Shown: in pieces, positions 49,699 to 62,200 of the stretch
How the letters are laid out: each line of letters opens with the position of its first letter
Position numbering within the stretch: the first letter of the stretch is position 1
From: Taenia hydatigena
Taxonomy: Eukaryota > Platyhelminthes > Cestoda > Cyclophyllidea > Taeniidae
Reading direction: 5' to 3'
DNA: 64,000 nt
Assembly (NCBI GenBank): GCA_036345935.2
Contig: JADWOT020000010.1
Location: 6,684,587 to 6,748,586 of the forward strand
The notes under the pieces: model-generated
The model's input: the letters and a program-made list of their open reading frames with translations, nothing else
What the model was told of the DNA's origin: nothing
Database searches by the model: none
Program-made: the position numbers and the translations under genes

Positions 49699-51514
49699 AA
49701 GCGTGTAGAGACGACAGAGTGGCACTTGACACTTGATAGGTCAAAGTCACGGAACCCGAAAATGACTTATAGACTTGGTTTAGCGTTTTTATTTAAGGCA
49801 AAATATGGTTCGCTGACTAGGCAGAAATAATTGAACTTTCACTGGAAATCATTTTTGAAGGGTCAGGTCACGCCCCATGAGGTGAGGTCACAAATGGCTC
49901 TGCGTTATTACGCAAGATCACTTAGAGGCTCCACTTTGCTTGCGTAAATAAATAATTATTTTAAAAGGCATAAAAGTTTCTTCCTCCTCTGTCAGTGGGT
50001 AAAATGACACATTTGATGAGACAATGACTTCAGCCTCCCCATTCACTCTAATATTTTTAGTACTTTATTTTCAACAGAGGCACATCTTCCCATGCAGCTT
50101 GATTTTTAAGAATAACATCGTAAAATATTTTGAAAAATGGTCAATTTGTCAAAAACTCAAGGCTTCAAACTAATCTGGAGTTGTTTCATCACAACTGCCA
50201 ACTTCTCATCAGTCCAATGTCTGCTTCACCATCGATGGGAAGGCAGAAAAGTCCTTTCCTTCTTTCACTTGTTTCTTAGGGTTGAATTTGAAGGCGAATA
50301 TGCAGAAGCGATGACACGGGCGAAGTGCAATGACCCCCGGTCCCCTTCGCCCTCTTCCACCTCCCAACTCCCCTCCCTTCTCGAATGGGATCCGGAACTG
50401 TGAGGATGATGGAGCTCATTGTAGGATTACACGAGGAAAAAAAGGTAAGAGCCGAAACTTTGGTGATGATTTTGCAAACCGTTTTGAAGATTGATACAAC
50501 AGTGTGTGCGTGTGTGTGTGTGTGTCGCAGCCAGGATCCAGCTCTTGTTTTGTGCATGCATCCCATTGGCCTTGAGGATGTGTAAAAAACGAAAATAATG
50601 CCTAAAAGTACACTTAGCTGTGGAGCAGAACACTTAGGGACGACTTAACAAGCGAGTATTGTGACAGAACTAGCGCTTCATGCTTGCTGGCCTTCGTAAC
50701 ACCCTGACAGTTCATTGCAAAAATGGCTGCGCCTTTTACTTATTCAAACAATACAATAAGGGGCAAAAAGAGACGCTGTTGAATAAAAAATGGAGTTGTC
50801 ACTTACCATGCCAACAAAGGAGGAGGCTTGGAGGAGTTCACCTTTTTAAAGGCATTTGGGAAGTAGAATTTGTACAAAGAAAAAGTGAACATGTAACATG
50901 CTTTGAATGACACCCAAAAAAAAACATGCTGCAGGACGGAGGTACAACCCGTGGGGAGCTAAAGTGTTTAACACGCAGTCAAACGAAATGTCAGGTTGCC
51001 ACACAAGCGATCGTCAAAATCGACTACCTTTTGCAGGTCCTTAAGACCGCATGAAGACTTCAAGGTGGAATCACATTACTATTACCCACTAGGTACAAAA
51101 TTCTGTGATATTGTGATGCCTTGATGCATGCGAAGTATCATTGCCAAGAAGATCATCATCTTCATCTAAAAGGACAAAAGCAACGGTGATTGTATTGTTT
51201 GTCCGCCCGTTTGTTCATCCATTTGTCAATTTCCAATCACACAGCGATGAAGTGTACCCAAGGTCACTTTAGCCGGTGTTAAACCAGTGTCACCGCATGG
51301 GCCATTCCTATTGGCTGATGGGAAGGTGATTGATGCCAACAACTCGTTGCCTCGGTCAACCAATCAAAATCCTCCCACTGTCAGTGTATTCATCGTTTGA
51401 CCTAGCTTGCAGTTTCCGCATCCTCTTTGCTGTGAGGACAGAATTGACGATTTACTCACCTTCCAAAAGTGTGCGAGTGTTACATGCCTCAGGGTGGTTG
51501 TTGCTTGCACAAAT

Positions 51515-51544
<30 letters not shown>
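51515..51544 (+). repeat. (CA)n microsatellite
   Basis: Fifteen pure CA units. Confidence 0.95.
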
Positions 51545-51546
<2 letters not shown>

Positions 51547-52383
51547 TGCATACTCAAGCCCACACCATATTGATCATCAAAGCACCAAAATTTCACATAC
51601 ACACACACCGCGATGGAAGTGACGGAGAGTGCGGGTGCTTGTGTTTTACTACTTGTTTAAGATTATTCTCTTAGAGACTGCTTTATGTTGTTTGGATTTT
51701 TTTTCACAAGGCAGTTGCATCATCCCTCCCTCCTCCACCCGCCCCTTGACCGTGGTGATCTCGTTCTGAGGAGAAGAACCAAATGAAACGGTTTCACATT
51801 AAACTGTCTTCGTAGATTTACTTTTGGAACTTGAAGGACTTTGAATGTTTCTATTTCTTTTTTGTTAGAAGACCGAGCTTCTTCTCGGTACACCCAGCTC
51901 TGTTGAATCGCTTACCAGCCGAAATGGAAACGCATGATTTAATAGCAAATGTATTTATTTGAGACGTGAGTCTAAGTTATGAGACGGTAACACCGGAACT
52001 TACTCTAATTGCACACCAGTCACTGGCCGAGCATTCCTGTCTGGCTCATTTTCCCCTGTAATACTGACAATTACATCGTAAGGAGGGCGCATTTTAAATG
52101 CTCCTCCTCGCTTGCCAAACTCTGTTTTGTGTAGCTTAGCTTCATTTGCATAGGCGCAGACGACTATAAATAATTGAAAGACGAAAAGCAATGACTTGGA
52201 ATGCGTTTTACAAATTTGCGATGGAGATAACACAAGGACTATCAAATCGCGCGTAGCAGCTTCGGAGGATTCACTACAGCTGCTAGTTTGGCTTTTGGAC
52301 TCGCAGCACCGCCTGGACACACCCGAATATACCCCTATCTCCCTTGTGAAAAGGATAATAATGTAACGAAATCAGACTTTAAT

Positions 52384-52389
52384 TTTATT
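52384..52389 (-). terminator. Candidate poly(A) signal for the endophilin gene
   Basis: AATAAA on the minus strand, 174 nt past the stop codon. Confidence 0.45.
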
Positions 52390-52562
52390 CGGCAAAATCC
52401 TAGTAGATAAACACAGTGAGTGTCGGCTTACTTGCATGTGTGTGTGTGAGGGTGTAGCTGTGTATTATTTCCCTTTTCGATTATAAGGCAAAAGGATAGA
52501 GTATGTGGGCAAGCTAACGAGAGGAGGGAAAGAGCGAGGGGGAAGCGAGTACAAATTGGTGT

Positions 52563-53723
52563 CTACTCGCCCAACATCACACTGCACTCTTTGGCACAGG
52601 CTTCATAGTAATTCTTCTCAGCACGGATCAAATCCAACAACTGAACACTCAGTCCGTCCTATAATGGACGACACAACAAATCAAGCGCTAGTAAAGTTAA
52701 AAACAACATCGAAGGTATAAAGCAATGCAGCAAACACGTACGAATTCCTTGCAGGTCTTCTCAAAAATGGCAAGAGACTCTTGGTGCACTCGGTCGAAGT
52801 CACTTTCGTCCTTTCTTACTTCGGCTTCCCACTACAAAAAAGTCGTTAGGTAAAGTTTTCAGTACCTTGGCCTTCTGTTCAGCAGTCTTAGCGTTCTTCA
52901 ATTTGGTCTTATCGGAGTCCAAATCCAGTCGAACTTCCTCCAGCTTAGTCTTTGCTTTCTAGGTGAAATAAAGGATTCCTTCAAGATATTTAGTCTTGCA
53001 CAGTAAAGCAAGCAATAAAGACAGAAATTACCTGGGCTTCAGAAAGTGTGGTGTTCACAAAGTTCTTCAAATCCTCAATGAAGGTGGTGTTGACCTCGTT
53101 ATTGAAACTCTTTCTGGCCGTAGCCATACGTTGATGGACATCAGCAGCTTCCATCAGCATCTTAGCTATAATAAAAAAAATAATGAGCGCAAAGGAAAAA
53201 AAGTTTTAGTTTAAAAATGGTACGTACAGAGTTGAGGAGCTGCCTTTTCAGATTGACTAGCAACCTGTTCGAGAGCAGTGCCCAATTTGTCAGTAGTAGT
53301 GGTCTTCTCCTTATTCTTCTGGAAAGCGTCTACGACTTTGGATGCTAGAAAATTAAACATCATATCCTGAACTCAAGTTACAAGAGCTAAGAGAATCTAC
53401 CACTATAGGTAAAACAAGTGTATGGGACGACAACAAGGACACCCAAGTAATAAGGATTTAAAGCAATTCAGATGAGTGACGGCAACAAAAAAGCAGACCT
53501 ATGTTAATGTCCACAAACTCCTCGGTGGCAACGATGATCTTGTTGAGCCATGCCTTCATTTGATCGATCTCATGGATAAGATCCGAAGTTCGGGTCGCAT
53601 ATGAGGTCTTTTCATTCTTATTTACAAGTTCACCTGCACGCTAGATAAATAAGACGTATAAGATAAAATCCTTGGAACCTGAGTGAATCTATTGAAAGTC
53701 TTGGTAACGTCAAATCCGGACAT
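52563..53723 (-). CDS. SH3GLB1: Endophilin-B-like BAR-domain protein, 7 exons (238 aa)
   Basis: BAR proteins of this family dimerise into a crescent that senses and bends membranes in endocytosis, autophagy and mitochondrial dynamics. Exons on the minus strand: 53723-53679, 53640-53499, 53344-53228, 53165-53032, 52958-52866, 52831-52742 and 52658-52563. All six introns (38, 154, 62, 73, 34 and 83 nt) are GT-AG and every phase matches. The start MSGFDVTKTFNRFTQRAGEL is the short amphipathic helix plus first BAR helix. The most telling block is KLEEVRLDLDSDKTKLKNAK, which parallels endophilin B RLDLDAAKTRLKKAKAAE, followed by the ESDFDR motif and an ending (EKNYYEACAKECSVML) equivalent to the last BAR helix. 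The protein stops there: the linker and SH3 domain of vertebrate endophilins (about 365 aa) are missing. I therefore call it a BAR-only member; the symbol marks the nearest vertebrate relative. Confidence 0.82.
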
Positions 53724-54767
53724 CTTCTGAGTGGTTGAAGGAAAACCAACTAACCAGCCCTCACAGCTTATTTAAATCGATGTCTAGGTCAACTAGAGCT
53801 CTTAAGGAATTTAAACGCGCCCCTATTTGGAACATCTGTCAATAGCATAAGCTGCTGCGTATCAAAAACAAACAGTAAATAGCCGGAGACTTGTATACTT
53901 AGCGTTGGACACATCACTGTATATATAAATGTGAAGTTCAGGACTGCTATAATGCATATCTTATAATTTATTCTAACGTCAAAACTGCATAATTCGGACT
54001 GCAGATGTAAAAAAATTGAGATTTCCAAGCAAAAAAATGCACTTTTACGTGAATTTTGGATTATTCCAAAATATTAACGCGAGTATTTGGAACGGCATGC
54101 ATCGAGTTAGGGTTTTCTCTTGGTATTTTGGCCGCATAATTTTATTTGAACAAAGTCCTTGAGAGCTATAAGTCTTTGCAGGTTTGGTGGCAATATTGCC
54201 TTTGCCTTGAGAGCTGGTCTCTGGGTGATTCCAGCAGTTCCAATCTATTCCTGATTGCTGAAGCTACATGCATATATGCATGTGCATTCTGTTTAAGTAT
54301 CGTGCATTTTTTGTCTTTAAGGAGGTCTTAAAACGCTCTGCTTGTGACCATCTTTTCTTAATAGGTTTTGCTGAATATGGATGCACAAATAAGAAGGCGA
54401 TTTTAGGCTTAGATTTTTGAGCCATGCTCCTTAAACAAATCAATACAACATCCTCTACTTTTGCCATTTGGCAAATTTAGGGCCATGCATTTATGGTACC
54501 CACGTTGGACTTATGCCAAAGCACATTTTGATTGTGATTACCATTGATGCAAAAGGCATATTTCATACCGTGACCGTAATACTTGTGTCCTTTAAATGTG
54601 CTTTGTAGGCCAGAGGCGGGACAATAATGTGAACCTGGTTGCGGAGCGGCGTGACGTCCTCCAAGAGCGCGACTTATTCCCGTCCTGAACTCTCCCACAA
54701 GACCTCTCTGTACCCTCTACCTTACCTATACTAAAGATGGCAACACTACATTAGTTGTAGACGATCC

Positions 54768-55515
54768 TTCTTTTCTTCCTCTTCCTCTCTATGAGTCCTG
54801 CTATAAAAATTTTGGTTGTTCCTAGGCTTTTTTGTTATAAGCACAAGGAGGATATGCAGTCACAGGTCCGAGGTATTGCCGACGAGGACGTCTCAATCTT
54901 AGAAGAGCGACTAATTTGGTATACGATTAGGTTCAAATTGTTCTTCTGTCCCCTGCCTGTAAAGCACAGTTAAGGAGTGTGAGTATTACAAGCCTCGTTG
55001 GTTTTCGGGCGCCATCCCCAGTGCTACTGTCGTTGGTTGCCTTTAACTATGCCGTCGGATGGTTTTCGTTCTACATTTGCGTAGGCCTCATCATCGCAAC
55101 GAACCGAAGGGGCACCTTCGTAAGGTCAAACCCTATTGTGATGGGCGATTATTGGCTGAGAATGGTGTTGTGCATTGCGGACGAGGTAGTTCGAGGGAGA
55201 AAGAACTTTTGCTACACGGAAGGGGTCTCTACTCCAAGGATGGTAAATTTTGCAATGCGTTCGGATGGGGGTGGTCCTCCAACGCTGCTACCAGTGCTGA
55301 CGATTCTTTCTTTTTCCTTCTTTTCTTTTCAATCAACCCTGCTATGAGAAGGTTGGTTATTTCTGGACATTTTTATTATAAGCACAGAAAGAATATGAAG
55401 TAGTGAGGCCGAAGTACCTACGACAGGAACATCTCGGACTTAAGAGAGTGACAACATTGATCCACGTAATTTGCCCCTGTACCTTCCGTCTGCAAAGTAA
55501 ATTTAACAAACATAA
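54768..55515 (+). repeat. Diverged direct duplication, ~200-nt units
   Basis: About 54768-54970 aligns by eye with about 55305-55515. Landmarks in order: CTGCTAT, TTGGTT, TTTTTGTTATAAGCACA against TTTTATTATAAGCACA, GAGG/GAAT ATG, CGA, CATCTCGGACTTA against CGTCTCAATCTTA, CCCCTG. The spacing of 535 nt may be the original unit length. Confidence 0.5.
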
Positions 55516-55571
55516 GTATTGCTGTAGGTTCTCTGCAATACTTTGTTTGTTTATGCTGCCGATTTTGGGAT

Positions 55572-55803
55572 GGGTCAAAGGGATGACCATATTGCCCTAG
55601 CTGCGTAAGCTGGCCTCTGAGCCATGCCAGCAGGTAATTTTTCTCTGCCCGTTAAATATTTTTTGCAGCATCCGGAGACTTCCTCGAAGGCAAAATACTA
55701 GGGTAGAATATATATATTCAACGGCCAGAGGAAAATAAGCTGCTGGCATGGCCCAGAGGCCAGCCTACGCAGCTAGGGCAATACGGCCACCTCTTTGACC
55801 TTG
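55572..55803. repeat. Foldback element, ~92-nt arms and ~45-nt loop
   Basis: Left arm 55572-55663 pairs with right arm 55709-55803. The best-conserved part is TTGCCCTAGCTGCGTA, then CTGGCCTCTG and CCATGCCAGCA, with few mismatches. It looks like a MITE or a long hairpin RNA precursor. No clear target-site duplication. Confidence 0.75.
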
Positions 55804-55847
55804 ACCAAAACCGGCAGTTCTAACAAACAAAGTACTACATGTATAGT

Positions 55848-55958
55848 CTACTCTAGCATTCTGCCCTCTTTTACCTTCGAGGGAACCTCGGGGAGCTACA
55901 TTCTGCTCTGGTATTTTGCCCTCATTTACCTCCAGGAAAGCCTCAGAGCGCTACACCT
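55848..55958 (+). repeat. Two tandem ~55-nt units, related to the foldback loop
   Basis: Units 55848-55902 and 55903-55958 share CT(A/G)CTCT, ATT(C/T)TGCCCTC, TTTACCT, CCTC and AGC(T)CTACA. The foldback loop (55664-55708) carries the same unit on the other strand, so at least three copies exist. Confidence 0.55.
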
Positions 55959-56297
55959 TTTTCGCAATTCATTGCAGGAAACGCACGTTTTTGTATTGTT
56001 AGACATAGCAAAAGCAATACCAGCGACTACACACTGATATTGAGTGATTACAAATATGCACATTTAAAAAACTTAACAAAATCAACCATTTTTGAAAACC
56101 AAGTATTAAATCCCTTTTTGGCACTATTAAATTAATGGTTTATCCATAACTCTCTCTAAAGTAATCGTTATAATTGCCCAAGTCGTGTTTTAATATGACA
56201 ATTTTGGCACCACATTCTCGTTATATTTTTAGCAAAAAAAGAATTTTTATACTTGCACACAATAAATTGGCTTGCTTTTGCACCTTGCTATCATAAA

Positions 56298-58357
56298 ATG
56301 GATTTAGATGTTCAACTAGCACTCGTTTTAACTGTTCACTTGGCCATACAGCCCGACTGTCATCTTAAGGCGAACTTGGAAAACGAGTGCGGGTGGTGCG
56401 TGATTGAGGTGGGGAACTTGGATGCTGTTATAGGGCGAAGTATTGAACGGCAATTCACCAGAATCACTATATGCGAGCTATGTGGCCAGCACTTTTAACA
56501 CTTTTGACGTAAGCCTAAGGTTTTCTAATCCCTCAGCTATGTGTATGCTGCGTGGTGTGGAGATAGTCTTATACTAATCGATGAATGCGATTTTATTCCA
56601 AAACTGCCGAATTCCAACGATTGGGACTTCGTTATCCAGAATCCATACGAGGTACAAGTGACTGTGGTTTCGGTTACCTATCCTAGGGTGCGGTGGAGGT
56701 TTTGCGATCACCGACAAATAAATTTCAGGTTCTTCTTAATGCTACGTTTGTGGATAACCATGACTGGGGTCTGTATTATACCCTTAGAACAGGAAGTAAT
56801 GAGTTGTTTTTGCAGCTGGTAAGTTTTTAGAATTGACAGAACGAAAATCTGAACCTGTGCTTGTTAGATGGTGGACTTAAATCTAGCACCTTTTGCGAAT
56901 TAGCGTTATTGTTGTTCATATCGTAGTAATTTTTGTAACAGTTTTTGCTCTCACATTTTTGTTTTATAAGTCCACTAGGGTAGTGCAGCAGCGGATTTAC
57001 ACGGACATCGAAGAAGACACTGTGTATTTGCAGCTCCTTCTCATCACTGTTGCCTCATTGGTGCTAGTCGTTTTTGTTGTTTCCATCATTTTTTCTTGCT
57101 GGTGGATTAAGAGTCGCCAGGAAAATCTGGATCCCGGTAAGTGTCTACATATCTCACCTTTTTCTATGTATCATATCCTAACATCATTACCGAGTTTTTT
57201 TCGCGGCTGATTATCACATAACCTGCTTGAAGCGCCTCCATATTTGTGAAACTTGTATTGAAAGAGACTATTGACTACACGAGGCTTTTTTATCTGTATT
57301 CGAGCCTTTCATTCGTTGATTTGACTCGGAATGAAATATCCGATGTGATGCCGTCGTTAGACGAGGGATGAAAATGCGAAAATCCTCTCGGATATGCACT
57401 CAGTTCAACCGAATGGAGCTATGAAGTGCTCAGATATTCGTGGACTTTAAATACTTAGTTATGTAGCCTTTAGATCTATCAATACTTGGCACCTTAGCTT
57501 GCCTTGTTTTGATCAAACCGAGACTTTTAAACACCACTGGAATTATCCGTTTGCTTTATCTTCTGGCGAAAAGATCTTTGCAGAAGTAGAATGCAATATA
57601 CTTGTGTTTGGGGCGTTATTGCATTACCCAGTTGGATAGGTTGGGGACGCCGCTTCGTTGCAAAATAATCGTTAGTTTTGGCGCGATTTTGCCACTCTCT
57701 AACCAATCACCTGAAGGTGAATTCCAGAACCAAAAATCCTTTGTTAGCATCTTGAAGCACCGCTATTATTTGTCTGGTTTCCTATTGAACCCTACCTTTT
57801 CCTTCAAACCCTTTTTAATAAAATTTTCCCACTTCGGTAGAGTAGGTGATTCGTTAGTGATAGATTGAATAAAATCACCTTTTAGCAACAAAAGGTGAAT
57901 GTTGAATCCAGCGGCTCATGCTTCGCCTTCGGTGGACGGAATGTTGTTCTTAAAAAGTAGATCATTGGTGTCTGGCTTATAAAGCGCTGTTTTGTTTCAA
58001 GTTCCGTGCTACGTAGACGCATCAGAAAAGGTATGTTTTGGCTGCGGCATGAAATTGCACGTTTTTGCATGATTTGTACAGAAGTACCTGTTGTAAAATG
58101 CGTAGTTTTATAAGTGGGTTCTGTCTTAGTCTCGAACTGCATCTATTTTGGGTATTTCCATCAACCAGTTTTTTCGAGTTCTCCTCAATTTCATCCAATT
58201 TTTTTATCATTCAAAGCCGGAATACGCAGAGGATTGTCGTCCCGATGGCAATGATACAGTAAATACTGACGGTGAGATTGAACTGATTTCACTGGGACAA
58301 AACATTTTCAACTCATATGAAAATGATACCGTCAAGGTTGGTTCCTCTACTTCTTAG
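56298..58357 (+). CDS. Predicted small multi-pass membrane protein, 6 exons (234 aa)
   Basis: Not recognised. Exons: 56298-56392, 56537-56651, 56729-56818, 56887-57136, 58017-58030 and 58217-58357. All phases match (2, 0, 0, 1, 0). Introns include 144, 77, 68 and 186 nt. The N-terminus has a hydrophobic stretch (VQLALVLTVHLAI, signal or first span). Then comes an extracellular-looking part of about 80 residues with four or five Cys and an NAT glycosylation site. Next are two strong membrane spans (SVIVVHIVVIFVTVFALTFL and LLITVASLVLVVFVVSIIFS) joined by an acidic loop, and an acidic tail ending in SSTS. The first donor (GTGGTG) and the 14-nt exon are the weak points. The layout is like claudin/tetraspan-type proteins, but with three rather than four spans visible. 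A donor-like GTTGGT at 58337 could instead splice, in phase 0, into the next gene's first exon, making one larger protein. Confidence 0.45.
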
Positions 58358-59294
58358 ATAACGGTTGCTTCCCTAGTCATCATTCGAAATCGGTCTATAG
58401 GTATCATGTCTTTGAAAGTGAAGTTATGCCGTGGATGAAATGGAAATTAAGTTGTTTTATCTATTTAGCTTTGATTTCGCTAAATTTCTGGTCATTTCGT
58501 CGAAAGTGCCATTATGTTGTTTTCAATCAGTCAGCGTGATTTCAACAGTCCTTTTGTTGTGAATTTTACTTCTTTGGCCTCGTGGGATTACGCAGCAGCC
58601 ACCGTAACTTCAAAGGCGGTTTGTTGAACACTGTCCTGGAAGCAGATGTCTTGTCACTATACAGAAGAGCAGAAAACTAGTGTCGTAGGCGACATGAACA
58701 GAGATCCGCTTAGTCTCATGGGCGGTTCAGAATATTTAACAACCTCTTGTAGACTTTACGTCTGTTACCGTCACCAAAACAGGAAACCAGTCGATTAAGT
58801 AGATGGGAATTAATTAATGCTAATAGCTTCTAGGGCGACTAAGCCAAACTGGAACTTAATTTCACAGCCATAAAATGAGAATCTACTTCGTTTTCCCTGC
58901 GCCCAAGTGTGCCCTGTTATTACTTTTAATGGTCGGAGAATTATTTGTGGGCGGCAGGTAAACTTGGTGGTGTGTGGTTGGAAAGGCATGATGGTGGAGA
59001 GGATAGGACTCAGGAAAATTTAAGTACATCGTAGTACTGTGATGGCAAGCTCTGACGGTCAGTAATGGGGGAACTTGGTTTCTGTGACCATTCCGGGGGT
59101 TGTCGCCTCTGTGTTTGTAGATGATTGCGATTTTTTTGTGGTTTTGAAATGTCTATTTCGACTTCACTGCTCCGTGTATCAAAATTGGTACAGTTTCTGC
59201 TGATCATTATTCGGCTGACCAAAGAAGTAGCCGATAGCACACTCAATCATGAACAGATCTTATCAGTCGATTTCTCTTCCGGATTGTCTTCCAG
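58358..59294. other. Short intergenic or intronic stretch
   Basis: No exon seen. Whether this is an intron depends on whether the flanking models are one gene. Confidence 0.35.
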
Positions 59295-62200
59295 AGTAAG
59301 CTTACAGGTGGTGAATACACCACTTTCACAGCGTTGTCCGGCTCGAAGGAAAACGCCGAAAAGGGAAAGGAAAGTGATGTTGATGGAGCCAAACCGTTGA
59401 CAGAAGCCAACGCTACTTTACCGGGTACGACACATACCCTTCCACGCTACACCATCGCGGGAAACAACGGGACAGGGGGTAGCAGTGCTGCCGTTATTGG
59501 GATTCCACCCTCCATCATTTCATCCACAGTAGCTTCAACTGTAAATACTTTTGGAGCGTCGCTTCCAAGGATGTCGTGTGTGGATAGAGCTGGAATGACC
59601 GGTGAGTTTATTTCTATCTGAAATTTGATATCATTTTGGAAGATTTTTATTCCGAATGAGACTGAAAAGGTGTTGATTTTCCAGTTGGTTAATAACTACT
59701 TCACTATATGTTGCAAAACCGTAAAGCTTTGTTCTTAAAGTTCCTGGTACATCCTTTGAAGGGGTTATAAGGCCTGTAAGTCTAGGGAGAATGTCTAACA
59801 CCTTTTATCCTTAGGATAATTACTCCTAGTTACTTTTCCTTCTCCTATGTCGTCCTCGACGCTCTCTGACTACTATTCTACGTTTGGAGCAGAAAATACG
59901 TTGGATTTCATTGGAAGCGTTGAATCACATCAGCTTTCATTAGGTCCACACATCATATCCTGTCTTACGTAATGCATTGAAGGCACTTCTCATGGCAGTC
60001 GATTTTTTGGAAAAGCTTGTCCGTTGGGAAGACTATTCCATAATTTCAGTGTTCTATTTTGATTTTCCTTTTTCTTCTCTTCTTTCATACTCCAGTGCTG
60101 CTTAACTGCGGTTCCGTACGGCGCTATGCTCTGAAAATAAGCGAACATCTTATCCTACAATCGTGTCACCATTAATAGAGACCAAACTACCTTATTTCTT
60201 TAATCTTTTCATTTGTGGTCCCGCCTTATCAGCCGTTGGGTAAGGTTGAATTCGTTGTTGCAGTTTTTAAGGCACTCCTCTTATGTATCCGCTGGTACAT
60301 CCAACATTTTGGGCCTGTTAAAGTAGTCATAGTTTGCTAGACGCCTATCGCCGTCCCGCGGAGGAAGGTAACTGGGCTTCTGCGATAGGGAATTGTTAAT
60401 AAATTCTCGCATTTTACACACAAATTGTGCTTGTTTTCATGCACAATTATCTATGATGAAGTGGGAGGAAGTTGGTTAATTTAGTTTACATGTACACATG
60501 AACCTCGAAAGTGGGGATTATTTTGAGGAGAAGCCCTTTGGTATCGTAATCTATTAAGCTTTTATGCAGCCCTCTGCGATCATAGGTGGTCTCAAGAATG
60601 CTCCCGTCTTTCTTGCTGCCTTAACTAACCAGTGTTTGAAAACCCATTTTCATGCCCACGTTTGGCCATGTGTCCACGTGTTTTCAAGGATGAGCTTTAG
60701 AAACAGGAAGAAGACTCGGAAGTTACCGCTAGATTAGTTGATTTTGCCTATATTTAAAGAGGCCTCGGTTATCATTCACTCCAAAAGGGACCTCACCGAA
60801 AACGTCCAGTGATGAAACTGCATTAAATCGTAAATGCCACAATGATCTCTTCTGCTAGGGAGTGCCCTTCAAAAGAGGTTGGGATGATTCGACAATTAGG
60901 CAATGGCAAGTCATGTGCTCGTCTGTCTTTTTCCCACAATAAGCGTTATGTAACTCTAGTCTCCTTGGATAGTGAATCCATTTAAACCACCACCATTGGG
61001 ACTTGCATTCCTTCTCCAATGTGAGGAGCAGGTTATCTACGGGTCGCGTTTCTGGAAGCTAAGGAAATTACTTTGAGAAGTACTGTTAAGGGGATACGAG
61101 GGAAGGGGATGAGGTGGTATCTCCCTCTCCCATTCATCCTCAAGTGGAGCTTGAGGTCTTTTGATATTTCATAAAACTGCTAATGGGACTTTTACCAGCC
61201 GTCGGATTAGTTCTGCTGGTTTATAAAAGTTCCTTTTGCTCGAGATTTACGAAATAACTATTTAGCTTTTAACAATAAGTTCACAGCGAATAACTCTGTG
61301 CACGATGCAGGCGTGGCCATTTGGGGATCAAGTGGTGCATGACTTAGAGGTGCTGGGTGGTCAGTGAGTGACGATTTGTTTGTTTGCCCAAAGATTTGCG
61401 GTGCTAAAGTCATGTTTCGCTACAACTCACCCAGTCAATGAATGGACAATCTAAAATGAAAGGGATTTGAAACGGACCAATAGATTGAAAGTTCCAACTT
61501 CTTGAAACGTTTTTTATCAGTGGTGATACGTAGTTCTCCATCGTCCCAAAAGGTTGGCGGGTTTTTTCCTCACTACAATACCAATTTCATCATAAAATTG
61601 TTGGAATCCTTTCTAGACGTTCCATTCTATTATCCCATACCACGCCTACCTACAATGCTTCCGCATCTTTGAAAACGAACTAGACTCGGATCAAAAAGTA
61701 TCCCGTACTTTTAAAGTCCGCACAACTCACGAGTCACGTCGAAAAGTATATGGATTTATAGTCTCCTAGCAAATGGAATTTTACTCATTCAAATCCCATA
61801 TTAGATATCATCGAATTTTGCGTATGGCTTATCACCATCTGGATCTTTTTTTCTTGAAAAACCGTTCAAGTAGTCGTCTCTCACAACGCTGCTTTTGCTA
61901 CTAAAAACTGTAGGTCTGAAGATTGGGCACTCCTCCACGACAGGAAGAACGCGTCATGTGGCGAAGGAGTTTCTGGACGAATCAGTATTGAATACTGCGG
62001 CGCGCAAGTTGAAGGGTACCAGTGAACAGCCCATGCGACGTCCACCACTGTCGAACATTGTATCGACTGCTGGCACTGCGAGCACGGCGCCACAACAGGT
62101 GATTCTTCTGCCAGCCGCTTCCACAGGAACGGCTGGAGGTGAACAGGCGTTCCTGTTGGCGTCGACGGCTGGTGGGTCCTCGTTCTACTCCCCTCTACTG

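Larger units (their letters stand above)
49699..52562. other. Intergenic with small repeats
   Basis: Holds (GT)n at 50502-50525 and (CA)n at 51515-51544. A minus-strand frame ending at 52000 reads like a terminal exon (see findings). The poly(A) signal of the endophilin gene is at 52384-52389 on the minus strand. Confidence 0.4.
53724..56297. other. Repeat-rich intergenic stretch
   Basis: Contains a diverged tandem duplication (54768-55515) and a foldback with short tandem units (55572-55958). Open frames at 54477-54698 (-) and 55059-55403 (+) read protein-like, with Cys and Gly, but have no partners. Confidence 0.4.
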
